Position numbers and translations under genes: made by a program. A DNA stretch of 64,000 bases from Methanothermobacter thermautotrophicus. GTDB taxonomy: Archaea > Methanobacteriota > Methanobacteria > Methanobacteriales > Methanothermobacteraceae. Below are positions 7,879-17,373 of this stretch, piece after piece; the stretch's first letter is position 1; each line of letters starts with the position of its first letter. The stretch covers positions 248,001 to 312,000 of the forward strand of contig NZ_QKOF01000005.1 in the NCBI RefSeq assembly GCF_014889545.1. Direction: 5' to 3'. Below the pieces are notes generated by a model. That model was not told the DNA's origin, made no database searches, and saw only the letters and a list, made by a program, of their open reading frames with translations.

Positions 7879-9030
7879 ATGGAAATGAAAAAGGTAATGT
7901 GGATGCTTAAGAAGGACCTGATAGTCCTCTGGAGGCACAAACCGCGCCTCATATCCATCATACTGTTCCCCATACTGATGATAACCCTCTTCGGTTATGG
8001 TATGGGGGGTACCCTTGAGAACATACCCGTGGTTATAGTGGAACAGAGCAGCGGTCCCGTGACCGACCAGACCGTTGATGCCATGAGGAACATGAGCCTC
8101 TATGATATAAAGGATATTCTGAAGGACCCCGAAATCGCCAGGGAGATGGTGGACACAGGGGAGGTCAAGGCGGCCATAATACTGCCACCCAACTACGATA
8201 ACCTCACATCATCGGAGCCCACCGTGGTCATGTACCTTGACTCCTCTGACCAGCTGGCAAGCCAGGCCCTCGTGCCGGCAACAGAGGCCCTCTTCAGCAA
8301 ACTGTCCGGGCAGCTTGCTGTGGAGAGGATGCAGGGCGCATCCATGAAGCCACAGAATTCAACCCCTGCTTCCGGTTTCCAGGGCATGGTCAGCACCATA
8401 AACTTCCAGATTGACAGGATCTATGGGGACATCAAGTACATGGACTTCCTTGTTCCCGCCATACTGGCTATGACCATAATGTTCTCCTGCATGTTTGGAA
8501 TGGGTCAGTCCATAGCCGGTGAAAGGGAGAGGGGAGAACTTGCAAGACTCTTCATGACCCCAACAAGTGTCTCAACAGTTGTGGGGGGTAAGATAATCTC
8601 AAAGCTTGTTATAGAAAGTGGAAGGGCCCTTCTGCTGCTCTTCATTGCAATCCTCCTCTTCGGTATTAAGATAAATGGTAGCATGCTCCTGACCATCATG
8701 CTCCTGATACTGACAGCCCTCTGCTTTGTGGGCTTCGGTATAATGATATCGGCAAGGGTGGGGACCCAGGAGGACTACATGCAGATGGTCATGCCCTTCG
8801 CCATGCCCATGATGTTCGTATCAGGGGTGTTCTACCCAATTGAGACCATGCCCTGGATATTCCAGAAGATCGCCTACATAGTACCCCTAACCTATGCAAA
8901 CAACGCCCTCAGGGCGGTTATGCTCAAGGGCGCCGGCGTCGGGGACATAATGGTTAACCTCCTTGTGCTTGGTGGATTCACCCTCCTGTTCTTTGCGATG
9001 GGTGTTACCCGGTTCAACAGGGACATTTAG
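7879..9030 (+). CDS. ABC-2 type exporter permease
   Basis: The 383-residue permease has one N-terminal membrane helix (LISIILFPILMITLFGYG), a large extracytoplasmic loop of about 150 residues, and five more helices near the C-terminus. This is the layout of ABC2_membrane_3/YhgE-type permeases. A GERERGEL motif typical of ABC-2 coupling helices is present around residue 215. It works with the preceding ATPase. The exported substrate is unknown; the PadR regulator and the following surface beta-propeller suggest envelope stress or surface-component export. Confidence 0.92.
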   Translation: MEMKKVMWMLKKDLIVLWRHKPRLISIILFPILMITLFGYGMGGTLENIPVVIVEQSSGPVTDQTVDAMRNMSLYDIKDILKDPEIAREMVDTGEVKAAIILPPNYDNLTSSEPTVVMYLDSSDQLASQALVPATEALFSKLSGQLAVERMQGASMKPQNSTPASGFQGMVSTINFQIDRIYGDIKYMDFLVPAILAMTIMFSCMFGMGQSIAGERERGELARLFMTPTSVSTVVGGKIISKLVIESGRALLLLFIAILLFGIKINGSMLLTIMLLILTALCFVGFGIMISARVGTQEDYMQMVMPFAMPMMFVSGVFYPIETMPWIFQKIAYIVPLTYANNALRAVMLKGAGVGDIMVNLLVLGGFTLLFFAMGVTRFNRDI

Positions 9031-9057
9031 ATTTGATGGTTCAAGATGGTGATACAA

Positions 9058-10269
9058 ATGATGAGAAAAGGTTTAATCGCGACACTCATAATCCTTGGAA
9101 TGGTACTAAGTCCTGTATCAGCAGCTGACTGGCCAGTATTCCATGGAGACGAACAGCACACAGGTTATGCAGAGGAGCCAAGCGACTTCTCTGCAAAGAC
9201 ATGGTACCTCTCCATTGGGGGTATAAAGTCATCCCCGGCCCTATTCAACAAGGTGGCCTACATAGGATCCCTTGATGGAAGGCTATATGCAGTGAACCTT
9301 GAGACAGGTTCAGTGGTCTGGAGCTACAAGACAGAGGGCGCCATCGTCTCATCGCCGGTGGTTGTGAATGGAACCGTATTCGTGGGTTCATGGGACGGAT
9401 ACCTCTATGCAATAGACACAGACACCGGAGACCTTGAATGGAAATTCAAAACAGGTAACAGGATAGAATCATCACCTGCAGTGAGCGGGGACACCGTCTA
9501 TATTGGATCTGATGACTGCAGGGTATACGCAGTGGACAGAGATGATGGATCCAAAAAATGGGAATTCTACACGGGGGACGCCGTTAAATCATCACCCCTC
9601 CCTGTGAACGGCACAGTCTATGTGGGTTCATTCAATGGTAATATCTACGCCATCTCAGAATCAAATGGGAATGAAATATGGAGCTACACATCAGGGGACG
9701 CCATAAGATCATCACCAGCCTTCTGGAATGGGACAGTCTATGTTGGGTCAGACGACGGGAACATCTACGCCCTCTCAGAGTCAGATGGAAGCGTTATCTG
9801 GAAGTACAGCCTCGGTGACAGGGTATATTCCTCACCATCAGTTGACACAGAGGAGAACAGCGTATTCATAGGATGCGATGACGGGAACATCACATCACTC
9901 GATACAAGGACAGGTGCCCTGAAATGGTCATTCCATACCGGTGCCCCTGTACGCTCAACACCGGCCATCTTCGAGAACATGATAGCTGTGGGATCAAATG
10001 ACGGAACACTCTACATCCTCAACAAGTACAGCGGTAAGGAAGAGTGGAGTTACTCCCCTGGCTACTACCTCTTCAACTCACCTGTTAGTTCCTCCCCGGT
10101 GGTCTACGGCAAGACAGTCTACTTTTCAACCGAAAACGGATACATGTACGCCCTTGACTCCAAGAAGAAGGAGGGCCCGACATCAGTATTCGCCTACTAC
10201 ATCATTGCAGTGCTCATCGTGATCGCAGGGGCTGTTATTGTGGTCAGGAAGTTTGCAGGAAGAAGATGA
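9058..10269 (+). CDS. Membrane-anchored PQQ-like beta-propeller surface protein
   Basis: The protein has a signal peptide (MRKGLIATLIILGMVLSPVSAAD) and then about eight roughly 40-residue PQQ-like repeats. Each ends with a GxxYAxD/S-type strand and a W-x-Y/F segment. A C-terminal transmembrane helix (YYIIAVLIVIAGAVIVV) and a basic tail finish it. It therefore sits outside the cell on a membrane anchor; NGT/NGS sequons suggest N-glycosylation. No PQQ-dependent dehydrogenase catalytic residues are evident, so a binding or scaffold role is likely. ATG 9058 was chosen because GGTGAT lies four bases upstream. It follows the ABC permease by 27 bases. Confidence 0.87.
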   Translation: MMRKGLIATLIILGMVLSPVSAADWPVFHGDEQHTGYAEEPSDFSAKTWYLSIGGIKSSPALFNKVAYIGSLDGRLYAVNLETGSVVWSYKTEGAIVSSPVVVNGTVFVGSWDGYLYAIDTDTGDLEWKFKTGNRIESSPAVSGDTVYIGSDDCRVYAVDRDDGSKKWEFYTGDAVKSSPLPVNGTVYVGSFNGNIYAISESNGNEIWSYTSGDAIRSSPAFWNGTVYVGSDDGNIYALSESDGSVIWKYSLGDRVYSSPSVDTEENSVFIGCDDGNITSLDTRTGALKWSFHTGAPVRSTPAIFENMIAVGSNDGTLYILNKYSGKEEWSYSPGYYLFNSPVSSSPVVYGKTVYFSTENGYMYALDSKKKEGPTSVFAYYIIAVLIVIAGAVIVVRKFAGRR

Positions 10270-10306
10270 AAAAATATTCCAATTTTTTTAAAAAGGAGAT
10301 GCTCCG

Positions 10307-11248
10307 ATGTTCAGGACACTTATAATCTATGAGAGCACCTATGGTTCCACTGAGGAGGTTGCATCTAAAACCGGGATGATACTCGGACCATCCAGGTGCT
10401 GCAGGGCCCATGAATTCCAGGAGACCTGCCAGGACTTTGAATTCTTTGTAATTGGATCCGGCGTCTACCGGGGGAGACTCCACCCACGGGTAACTGAGTT
10501 TATAAGGGAAACCCCCTGGCTCAGGGAGAAACCCGTGGCCCTATTCTCAGTTTCTCTGAGTAGAGAGGATGGCCTGAGGGCCCTTAAGGAGGCTGAAGAT
10601 CTTCTGGGAGGTAGCATATACTCCAGGGCCCTGGGTGGACGTATGAAACTCGGCGAACTTTCAGAGGAGGACCTTGCTGATCTTCAGGCCTTCTCTGAGA
10701 TCACGGGTATTGAACTGACTGACGTTGATCTCCTGGATAAAGGGGAGGTCATTGAGTTTGCACTTGAACTCAGGGACATCCGTGACTCCCTCATGACCTC
10801 CATTGATGAGGGTGAACTTCGTGGATTCATTGACGAATTCCTCAGATCACACAACACCTGCACCCTTGCAACATGCCATGGGGGACAGCCACGGGCAACA
10901 CCCCTCGAGTACATCTATGATGGGGATTCACTGTTCATAATCAGTGAGGGTGGTGAGAAATTTGCGGGTCTCCCTGAGAATGAAAGGGTTTCAGTTGCAG
11001 TATACGAGGACTACACGTCCATGAGCAACCTTGCAGGGATGCAGATAACAGGCACTGCCAGCATACTCCAGGGGGAGGATGCTGAGAGGGTCTATGAACT
11101 GAGGGGGCTAAACCCTGATGCCATGAAAAATCTAAACATTGATATGAATGTCATAGGTATTGACATTCAGAAGGTTGAATTCCTGAACAGTAAATTCAGG
11201 GACATCTCATCAAGCGCAAAGCAGGTCCTCTGGGTTAAAAAAGACTAA
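10307..11248 (+). CDS. Flavodoxin-PNPOx (pyridoxamine oxidase-like) fusion protein
   Basis: Residues 1 to about 145 form a flavodoxin domain of the HemG/protoporphyrinogen oxidase type: IIYESTYGSTEEVA is the phosphate-binding loop, followed by FFVIGSGVYRGRLHP. Residues about 180 to 313 form a split-barrel flavin-binding domain of the PNPOx family (TCTLATCHGGQPRATPLEYIYDGDSLFIIS). Both halves can bind FMN, so this may be a two-flavin reductase. The ATG follows AAGGAGATG. A T-run just upstream probably ends the preceding operon. The substrate is unknown. Confidence 0.82.
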   Translation: MFRTLIIYESTYGSTEEVASKTGMILGPSRCCRAHEFQETCQDFEFFVIGSGVYRGRLHPRVTEFIRETPWLREKPVALFSVSLSREDGLRALKEAEDLLGGSIYSRALGGRMKLGELSEEDLADLQAFSEITGIELTDVDLLDKGEVIEFALELRDIRDSLMTSIDEGELRGFIDEFLRSHNTCTLATCHGGQPRATPLEYIYDGDSLFIISEGGEKFAGLPENERVSVAVYEDYTSMSNLAGMQITGTASILQGEDAERVYELRGLNPDAMKNLNIDMNVIGIDIQKVEFLNSKFRDISSSAKQVLWVKKD

Positions 11249-11354
11249 ATTAGGCGTCAGACGTAAGACCCTTAAATGATTAATCAGAGGTCACTGCAAT
11301 CTTTGATAATAAAATATAAAAAATGGAAACCTGTGGCTTCCATCTTTTATATCC

Positions 11355-11627
11355 CTATTTCCGGAGCTGAATTTCTATTGCTGAAACATTGGTAGCGGTT
11401 CCCTCGTTACCAATGATCTCCTCTGTGCATATGTCAATGTTCTCTATCTGTATGTCTGGTATGAAGCGGTTCCTTACAATCTCTGCAACGTCAACAGCCC
11501 GACTTATGGCTCTTCCACGGGCTTTAAGAATCACTTCACTGGTCCCACCGTTCATCTGAGTAACAACGGCCAGAACATAGTTCATTACAGGCTTGTTTCC
11601 GATGTATACTACATTCTCCTCTGACAT
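11355..11627 (-). CDS. albA: Alba DNA/RNA-binding chromatin protein
   Basis: This 90-residue protein matches Alba end to end: [16 protein letters not shown], then [23 protein letters not shown], and a C-terminal EIQLRK strand. The Lys of GNKP is the residue known from other archaea to contact nucleic acid and be acetylated. Alba dimers coat chromosomal DNA and RNA. ATG 11627 is preferred over GTG 11630 because GGAGG sits at the usual distance. A clear TATA box lies at 11671-11682. Confidence 0.95.
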   Translation of the reverse strand: MSEENVVYIGNKPVMNYVLAVVTQMNGGTSEVILKARGRAISRAVDVAEIVRNRFIPDIQIENIDICTEEIIGNEGTATNVSAIEIQLRK

Positions 11628-11670
11628 CACTTAACCTCCAAGAGTGTCTGTAATAAAGATAGAAACCCAA

Positions 11671-11682
11671 GATTATATAAAC
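11671..11682 (-). promoter_or_regulatory. TATA box of alba
   Basis: On the minus strand this reads TTTATATAATC, about 45-55 bases upstream of the alba ATG. That places the expected transcript start roughly 20 bases before the start codon. Confidence 0.6.
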
Positions 11683-11706
11683 TTTGTGATATGGTAACTG
11701 AAAAAT

Positions 11707-12900
11707 TTAATAACAGCCATGATCCCCATGTACAGCCCCGTAAATTCTGCTGCCCAGTTTAACCGCTCCCCTGAAACCTGCTGTGAGGCTGGATCCATGC
11801 ATAACATCTATGAGGGGTGCCCCTGAAACCTCAGATATGCGGGTCTCTGCAAGGCCCCCCAGTATGAGTTCGGGTTCGGTCCTGATGACGGCATCCTCAA
11901 TATCAGAAGCATCAACCCCCACAAGCACCTCCGACCTCAATCCAGGCACCCCCCTGAGGTTCTCCAGTGTGTAATCGCCTATCATGTCCATGGCTACAAG
12001 AAATGGCCTCATCCTCAGTTCAGTGATGAATTCTGTGAGCGCAACGGCCCTTGTTGGTCCTGAAACGACTGCAACCCTCATTCCCTCAAGTTCAGACCTC
12101 ATTCGATCCCTCTCCTCAATAAAATCAGAGAATACGTCATCTATGGGATAATCAAGGTTGAGTTTGCCGAGTACCTCCCTGTAGAATCTGAGTGAATTCA
12201 AAAAACCTATGGGTAGCGGGTGGTGGATGAAGGGTGTCCCGAAGTTCTCCTCAAGGAAGCGGCAGGGGGCGATACCCGAGACATCACAGAAGGAGCAGTT
12301 AAGGTGGCCCGCAGGGATCATTTTTATATCCTGGATGCTGCATCCCGATGTCAGGACACAGTTCACATCCACCCCCATCGCTGAGAGGGACTCCCTGACC
12401 TCCCTGAGGTCTGCTCCGCCCCTGAATTCCCCTATTATGTTTACTGAAGGTCTCCCTGATGGCTCCATCCTCCTGCAGAATTTCCGGATGAGTGCCATCA
12501 TCACCTCCTCATAGCCCTCGCCCTGACTGGACTCAAATCCACCAGCACTGACGGTTATGAGCTCCGCATCCACGAGTTCTGATGTTTCATCTGCAACCCT
12601 CCCTATATCCTCGCCGATTATGCTGGTTGCGCAGGAACTCATAACAGCTATGATATCGGGTTTCCTGGTTCTGTCAACCTCAATTATCATCTCACTGAGT
12701 TTATCTGATGCTCCGAACACCACGTCTGATTCTGAAAGTTCTGTTGATGCCACAGCTATCCGCTTACCGCCCCTGGCGGTGAGCAGATATCCTATATGGT
12801 ATGCGCATCCCCTGGGGCCATGGATGAGGGGTACTGCATTTTTTATTCCGCTCACCGCCCTCACGGCGCCGAAAAGCTTGCAGGTTGAAACTGGTCCCAT
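11707..12900 (-). CDS. cfbD: Ni-sirohydrochlorin a,c-diamide reductive cyclase, catalytic subunit
   Basis: The 397-residue protein is a NifD/NifK homolog of the methanogen-specific NflD group. Cluster-binding cysteines are visible at the N-terminus (STCKLFGAV, HGPRGCAYH) and near residue 90 (VMSSCATSIIGEDI), with a further CSFCD segment. CfbD works with the ATPase CfbC to reduce and cyclise the corphin ring during coenzyme F430 synthesis, the cofactor of methyl-coenzyme M reductase. ATG has GGAG five bases upstream. It follows leuA by 16 bases on the same strand and is probably co-transcribed with it. CfbC is not in the window. Confidence 0.85.
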   Translation of the reverse strand: MGPVSTCKLFGAVRAVSGIKNAVPLIHGPRGCAYHIGYLLTARGGKRIAVASTELSESDVVFGASDKLSEMIIEVDRTRKPDIIAVMSSCATSIIGEDIGRVADETSELVDAELITVSAGGFESSQGEGYEEVMMALIRKFCRRMEPSGRPSVNIIGEFRGGADLREVRESLSAMGVDVNCVLTSGCSIQDIKMIPAGHLNCSFCDVSGIAPCRFLEENFGTPFIHHPLPIGFLNSLRFYREVLGKLNLDYPIDDVFSDFIEERDRMRSELEGMRVAVVSGPTRAVALTEFITELRMRPFLVAMDMIGDYTLENLRGVPGLRSEVLVGVDASDIEDAVIRTEPELILGGLAETRISEVSGAPLIDVMHGSSLTAGFRGAVKLGSRIYGAVHGDHGCY

Positions 12901-12916
12901 AATGACTCCAGATGAT

Positions 12917-14434
12917 CTATTTAAGGCTCAGTATCTTGTTTATGGCGTCCAGTACTGCCTCAACACTCGCCATGACTATGTCCTCCCTTGTGGACCTTCC
13001 TGTTGCCTTGTTACCCTCCCTGTCACTCATGACAACGAAAACCTCTGCAAGTGCGTTTGTACCGCCAGTTATGGCCTCTATGTTGTATTCATCGAGTTCT
13101 ATATCTGCTGTTTCACTTACAAGACTCTGTATTGCGTTTATTGCTGCGTCTACAGGTCCAACTCCAGTCATGGATGTCGTCTTGATCTCGTCACCGATTC
13201 TGAGCTTAACTGTGGCTGTTGGCATCACACTCTCCCCTGTCATGACTGCTATGCCCTCAAGTTTCACTATCTCCCTGCTGGCCTTTCCGAGGATGGTGAC
13301 GGCCATGGCCCTCAGATCCGCATCAGTAATCCTTTTACCCTTATCTCCAAGCCTCTTGACCTGTTCATAGAGTGTGCAGAACTGGTCCTCGTTCATATCT
13401 ATACCGTATTCCTGGAGCTTTGATCTGAGGGCGTTGGCGCCGGTGTGTTTACCAAGGACTATCCGCCTCTTGTGGCCCACCATCTCAGGTGTTATTGGCT
13501 CATAGGTCTCCGCCTTTTCAAGGACTCCATGGACGTGTATGCCTGCTTCATGTGCAAAGGCATTTTCACCAACTATGGCCTTGTTGGGCGGCATCCTGAC
13601 ACCTGTTATCTTTGAAACGAACTCTGAGATGTTAACGAGTTCCACGGTCCTTATATCAACAGGGAGGTCATAGCGGGTTATTAGGGCCATGACAACCTCC
13701 TCAAGGGCAGCGTTTCCCGCCCTTTCACCTAGACCATTCACTGTTGCGTGTATCTGTGATGCCCCTGCCTCCACAGCTGCAAGGGAGTTGGCGGCTGCCA
13801 GGCCGAAGTCATTGTGGCAGTGCACGCTTATGGGTACCCTGAGTTCGCCTTTAAGTTTGGATATAAGGTGATTCATTGCCCTGGGTATCATGACCCCGAC
13901 GGTATCTGGCACGTTTATGATGGAGGCACCCGCATCCTCTGCTGCACGGTATACATCAACCAGATAATCAAATTCAGTCCTTGTTGCATCCTCTGCAGAG
14001 AACTCGACCTTCAGGCCATGTTCAACCGCATATTCCACTCCAAAGACCGCCCTGTCTATTATCTCATCGGGTGACATTTTGAGCTTGTATTCTCTGTGGA
14101 GTGGTGATGTCCCTATGAAGGTGTGTATGTAATCTACTCCGCAGTCTATTGCTGCGTCTATGTCCTCACGAAGCACCCTTGCCAAACCACAGATATTTGC
14201 TTCGAGTCCCAGTTCAACTATTCCCCTTATGGAGTTCATTTCACCTGGAGATGCTGCAGGAAACCCTGCCTCTATTGTATCTACTCCAAGGGCATCGAGC
14301 TTCCTTGCTATACCCGTCTTTTCCTCTACTGTGAGGGCCACTCCAGGTGTCTGTTCACCATCCCTCAGTGTTGTGTCAAATATCCTGACATTCTCCGGGA
14401 GATTCATTTCTCCTTTAACCTCTTCTATGTACAT
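12917..14434 (-). CDS. leuA: 2-isopropylmalate synthase (LeuA-type)
   Basis: The 505-residue enzyme has the DRE-TIM barrel motif [18 protein letters not shown], the metal site [12 protein letters not shown], and a C-terminal regulatory LeuA dimer domain of about 125 residues. It condenses an acyl-CoA unit with a 2-oxoacid. LeuA (acetyl-CoA plus 2-oxoisovalerate) best fits the length and the [10 protein letters not shown] segment. Methanogens also have paralogous citramalate synthase and homocitrate synthase AksA, which cannot be fully excluded. ATG 14434 has GGGGA upstream. The neighbouring ilv genes of this window supply its substrate. Confidence 0.83.
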   Translation of the reverse strand: MYIEEVKGEMNLPENVRIFDTTLRDGEQTPGVALTVEEKTGIARKLDALGVDTIEAGFPAASPGEMNSIRGIVELGLEANICGLARVLREDIDAAIDCGVDYIHTFIGTSPLHREYKLKMSPDEIIDRAVFGVEYAVEHGLKVEFSAEDATRTEFDYLVDVYRAAEDAGASIINVPDTVGVMIPRAMNHLISKLKGELRVPISVHCHNDFGLAAANSLAAVEAGASQIHATVNGLGERAGNAALEEVVMALITRYDLPVDIRTVELVNISEFVSKITGVRMPPNKAIVGENAFAHEAGIHVHGVLEKAETYEPITPEMVGHKRRIVLGKHTGANALRSKLQEYGIDMNEDQFCTLYEQVKRLGDKGKRITDADLRAMAVTILGKASREIVKLEGIAVMTGESVMPTATVKLRIGDEIKTTSMTGVGPVDAAINAIQSLVSETADIELDEYNIEAITGGTNALAEVFVVMSDREGNKATGRSTREDIVMASVEAVLDAINKILSLK

Positions 14435-14512
14435 CTTGATTCCCCGTGGTCTGGCCTTTTATAATGTTTAATCTTCTGTAAGGCCACATTAAAAGCTTTT
14501 ACACACAGAATC

Positions 14513-14555
14513 TTATAAGTTATATATTATAAGTTATAAGTTATAAGTTATAAGT
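14513..14555. repeat. Tandem TTATAAG heptamer array upstream of leuA
   Basis: Five copies of TTATAAG fall within 43 bases, four of them exactly contiguous at a 7-base period. The array lies 80-120 bases upstream of the leuA start codon. The same word recurs in inverted form upstream of parA and uppP. It may bind a regulator, act as overlapping TATA elements, or be a simple-sequence expansion. Confidence 0.8.
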
Positions 14556-14594
14556 GTGATCCATGTCATCAGGTGCCATTTTTCATGAAAACAT

Positions 14595-15386
14595 TTAAAC
14601 CGCCATGCTCAGGCTCAGGAAATTCCTAAGCCCAGGGGCAAGACCAAGTATGAATATTACAAGCTTAAGGCCCTCTGAATCCACATCAGAGTCAACGTAT
14701 CTATCAATGGCGTAGAGGGCGGCCAGTATAACCACCATCTTCAGGGGGAACATCACCAGGGCCGTGCCTGTGAGGCCTGTCAGGGCTGATGGAACCACAT
14801 GCTGCTCTAAATAGCCGTACCAGTCGACGGCGACGTAGGTTGAAGATGCATCAAAAAGGTGTGCATATATAACGGGAATGTTCATCCTCTCTCCAAGGAA
14901 CTCCCATCTTAAGCTCAGGGCATAAAATATGGCTGCAAAGGCTGTGAATACCGCCAGGACAGCGAAGAAGGGGATGGGGTTTATGTGGTGTATGCTGACG
15001 AGGTTCGGTAAGGCGAGTACGGAACCTGTGACGAATATCAGTTTCCTGTAATCCCATCCAAAGACCTCCTCAAGTTTAACCGAAGCAAGGAGTGTTGCTA
15101 TGGTTGTGAGGCCCACAAGGATGTATATACCGGGGGTTACCAGAAGGTGTGTCAGGGGATATACACCGTTATCAACAAGGGCCCTTGCACCGGAGCCCAG
15201 GAATATGAAGGGAAGGAGGGGCACCAGTAGCTCCCCGGGATCCTTTTTAAGCCATCTGAACATTCTAAGTATTATCAGGACAACTATTCCAAGGATAATC
15301 CCGAATGCGACCGTGTTCAGGGGCGTGTATCCAGGGTGCAGGTAAAAGAAGTTGCTCTCAAGGAACTCGATGATCTCAGATATCAT
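14595..15386 (-). CDS. DUF63 family integral membrane protein
   Basis: This 263-residue protein has about seven hydrophobic segments and the features of archaeal DUF63: a YTPLNTVAFGIILG start, FLGSGARALVDNGVYP, and HLFDASSTYVAVDWYG. No function is established for the family. ATG 15386 was chosen because AAGGTGAG lies four bases upstream and the extra upstream 12 residues are not hydrophobic. It lies between leuA and a PHP-domain gene on the same strand. Confidence 0.83.
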   Translation of the reverse strand: MISEIIEFLESNFFYLHPGYTPLNTVAFGIILGIVVLIILRMFRWLKKDPGELLVPLLPFIFLGSGARALVDNGVYPLTHLLVTPGIYILVGLTTIATLLASVKLEEVFGWDYRKLIFVTGSVLALPNLVSIHHINPIPFFAVLAVFTAFAAIFYALSLRWEFLGERMNIPVIYAHLFDASSTYVAVDWYGYLEQHVVPSALTGLTGTALVMFPLKMVVILAALYAIDRYVDSDVDSEGLKLVIFILGLAPGLRNFLSLSMAV

Positions 15387-15503
15387 GTCACTCACCTTCT
15401 GAGGAGGTATGCCAGTCCACAACTTGATGGCCAGCCATAAACTGGCACACCCTGTTGAAGAATAGATTTCAGGGTCAGGTCAGGAACACAGTTAAAACCA
15501 GGA

Positions 15504-16166
15504 TCAAACATAATTCCTCATCCTTCCAAGGAACTTCTTGTTAATGACCTCCCTCACAATGAGGGGAAGTGGTGTCCTGCTTCCTGCTGGCTCTGTTTTC
15601 CCCTTAAGTATCCCATGGAGTATATCATCAGCCTCGCCCTCAGAGTCAACAAGGGTGAAGGAGCTTCCAACGGCCTCCACGAAGTGGGCGTCGCTTGCAC
15701 CTATCTCGGGTATGCCCCTTTTCCTTGCAAACTTCCGGGCCCTCCAGTTTGAGTAGCCCACGATGTAGCGGGAGTTAAGGGTCTCGATGCCGTCAACACG
15801 GATGTTCCGCTCATTCACAAAGAGTCCCTGCCGGTACCTAACAAAGGGGTGGGGTATGATGGCGGCTCCATCCTGGTCATGTATCGCATCCAGGGTCTCG
15901 GCCGGTGTTAGTCCCCTCTGTATCTCCTCCTGGATACCAAGGGCGACGATGTGTCCGGCGGATGTGCTGAGCTCCATTGCAGGTACCACTGTTACTTCCA
16001 TGCCCCTGGATTCCCTGAGGGCAATAATTGACCCCTTCATTGTGTTGTGGTCTGCCACTGCAACGGCATCAAGGCCTATGGCCGAGGCCCTCCTGAGGAT
16101 CTCACTTGGGGTTCCCCTTGCATCGCCAGAATATACACTGTGTATGTGGGGATCTATCCTGATCAT
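15504..16166 (-). CDS. PHP domain metal-dependent phosphoesterase
   Basis: The 220-residue protein is a compact PHP domain. Metal ligands appear in IDPHIHSVYSGD at the N-terminus, VADHNTM near residue 40, IIPHPFVRYRQG near 110 and GASDAHFVEAVGS near 160. Such stand-alone PHP proteins hydrolyse phosphomonoesters or nucleotides. The start at ATG 16166 follows GAGGGTGAT. It is followed upstream by the DUF1786 gene on the same strand, with a 33-base gap. Confidence 0.88.
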   Translation of the reverse strand: MIRIDPHIHSVYSGDARGTPSEILRRASAIGLDAVAVADHNTMKGSIIALRESRGMEVTVVPAMELSTSAGHIVALGIQEEIQRGLTPAETLDAIHDQDGAAIIPHPFVRYRQGLFVNERNIRVDGIETLNSRYIVGYSNWRARKFARKRGIPEIGASDAHFVEAVGSSFTLVDSEGEADDILHGILKGKTEPAGSRTPLPLIVREVINKKFLGRMRNYV

Positions 16167-16199
16167 CAAATCACCCTCTACTCCAGAAAAACAGAAACA

Positions 16200-17216
16200 T
16201 CAACTCACCCTATACTCAATACTCCTTATAAGACCCACGGGTCCCGCCATCATAACATCCCCTGCCGGTGCTGCATGATGGACATCAAGGTTTATATCGT
16301 CAAGTATACTCCTCTGGGGGCCAGTTGCAGCCACCATGACAGGTTCGCCAACAGCATCAACTGCATATGCGCCGTGGCCTCCATCTCCATGGACCTCCCG
16401 GTGGGTAAGCTCACCCAGGCAGAGCCTGATTAGAAAGTCCTCAAGTTTAGCCGGTGAGAGCATGCGTGTGTGGTGTTCCATGACACCGTATATCCTGCCT
16501 TCAAGGATGCTGGCTGCCAGTGTGTGCCCATTTCCCACATCAGCCACGACTATCGGCTCATCTGAGCCCACTGCAGGATCCATGAGGGCCCCTGTTACTG
16601 ATGCGAACTTTGAATCCATTATGAGGACCGGGTGCTGGATGGCCTCCTCAATGGACTTCATCCTTGTGAAGTGGTCAGGGACGTCACCCATGTAGGAGAA
16701 CTCCTCCGGTGGGGTTGGTCCGGATAATTTCTCCCTGATCTTCATAAATCTGAAGTTCCTATCACCCATATCCCCTCCTGCCCCGTGGTCCTGGACAGCA
16801 ACACCCAGCACATCGAAGTCCAGATCAACATCAAAGCATGCCAGGGCCCCTGCTATGGCCTCCAGGTCAACGTCCCTGAATTCAAGGCTCTTAAATCCCG
16901 GGTTTTTCCCTGATATCTCTATTCCCATGGCCATGACCCTTTCAGGGTCATCCCTCACTGTCCTGGCTGCTTCGGGTGTCATGACCACCCGGTTTCCAGC
17001 CTCGATGTGTTCAAGTATCGCCCGTGTAACGGGGCCACCCCCCATTGTCTGTCCACTTATGAAGACGTCACCACTGATCTTGCGGATTCTCCCTGCAATT
17101 ATCCTTGTTGGTGAGGGCATTACCATCTTTATGGAGTTCTCTATCCTGTCGACCCCTGTGTCATGGTACATTATATCCTGGGTTCCGGCCCCCACATCAA
17201 CTGCAAGTATTTTCAT
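16200..17216 (-). CDS. DUF1786 family ASKHA-like protein
   Basis: The 338-residue protein begins MKILAVDVGAGTQDI, an ASKHA-type phosphate-1 loop, and contains VVADVGNGHTLAA near residue 215. These two glycine-rich loops fit the sugar kinase/Hsp70 fold of DUF1786. Some databases label this family pyruvate-formate-lyase-activating; I see no radical SAM motif, so that name is not supported. No ribosome site precedes either candidate ATG (17216 or 17237), so translation may be leaderless. It is divergent from trpB2. Confidence 0.72.
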   Translation of the reverse strand: MKILAVDVGAGTQDIMYHDTGVDRIENSIKMVMPSPTRIIAGRIRKISGDVFISGQTMGGGPVTRAILEHIEAGNRVVMTPEAARTVRDDPERVMAMGIEISGKNPGFKSLEFRDVDLEAIAGALACFDVDLDFDVLGVAVQDHGAGGDMGDRNFRFMKIREKLSGPTPPEEFSYMGDVPDHFTRMKSIEEAIQHPVLIMDSKFASVTGALMDPAVGSDEPIVVADVGNGHTLAASILEGRIYGVMEHHTRMLSPAKLEDFLIRLCLGELTHREVHGDGGHGAYAVDAVGEPVMVAATGPQRSILDDINLDVHHAAPAGDVMMAGPVGLIRSIEYRVS

Positions 17217-17261
17217 GTGGGAAACATATTTCATCATTGTTTATTAACCATTTCCGCTTAA

Positions 17262-17293
17262 TGTACATATATGTGCAGTAAAGTTTTAAATAG
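17262..17293 (+). promoter_or_regulatory. TRP box and TATA box of trpB2
   Basis: Bases 17262-17267 are TGTACA, the consensus TRP box described for TrpY of M. thermautotrophicus. They form one half of a near-perfect 16-base palindrome ending in the degenerate box TGTGCA at 17272-17277. Seven bases further on, 17284-17293 reads TTTTAAATAG, a plausible TATA box. Published work reports TrpY repression of trpB2 through such a box. The arrangement here, just upstream of the TATA, fits that. Confidence 0.75.
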
Positions 17294-17373
17294 TTCTTTG
17301 AAGATACTCTGATGCATGGAAATGCTGATATCTTCATCAGATAGGAACAGGTCCCATCCCATGAGGTGATATG

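Noticed and set aside
12557-13423. 288-residue plus-strand ORF over cfbD and leuA
   Set aside because: It is antisense to two well-recognised genes, runs across their boundary and has no recognisable domain; it arises from the codon pattern of the real genes.
16200-17216. Pyruvate formate-lyase activating enzyme annotation for the DUF1786 gene
   Set aside because: No CxxxCxxC radical SAM motif is present; the sequence shows ASKHA-type glycine loops.
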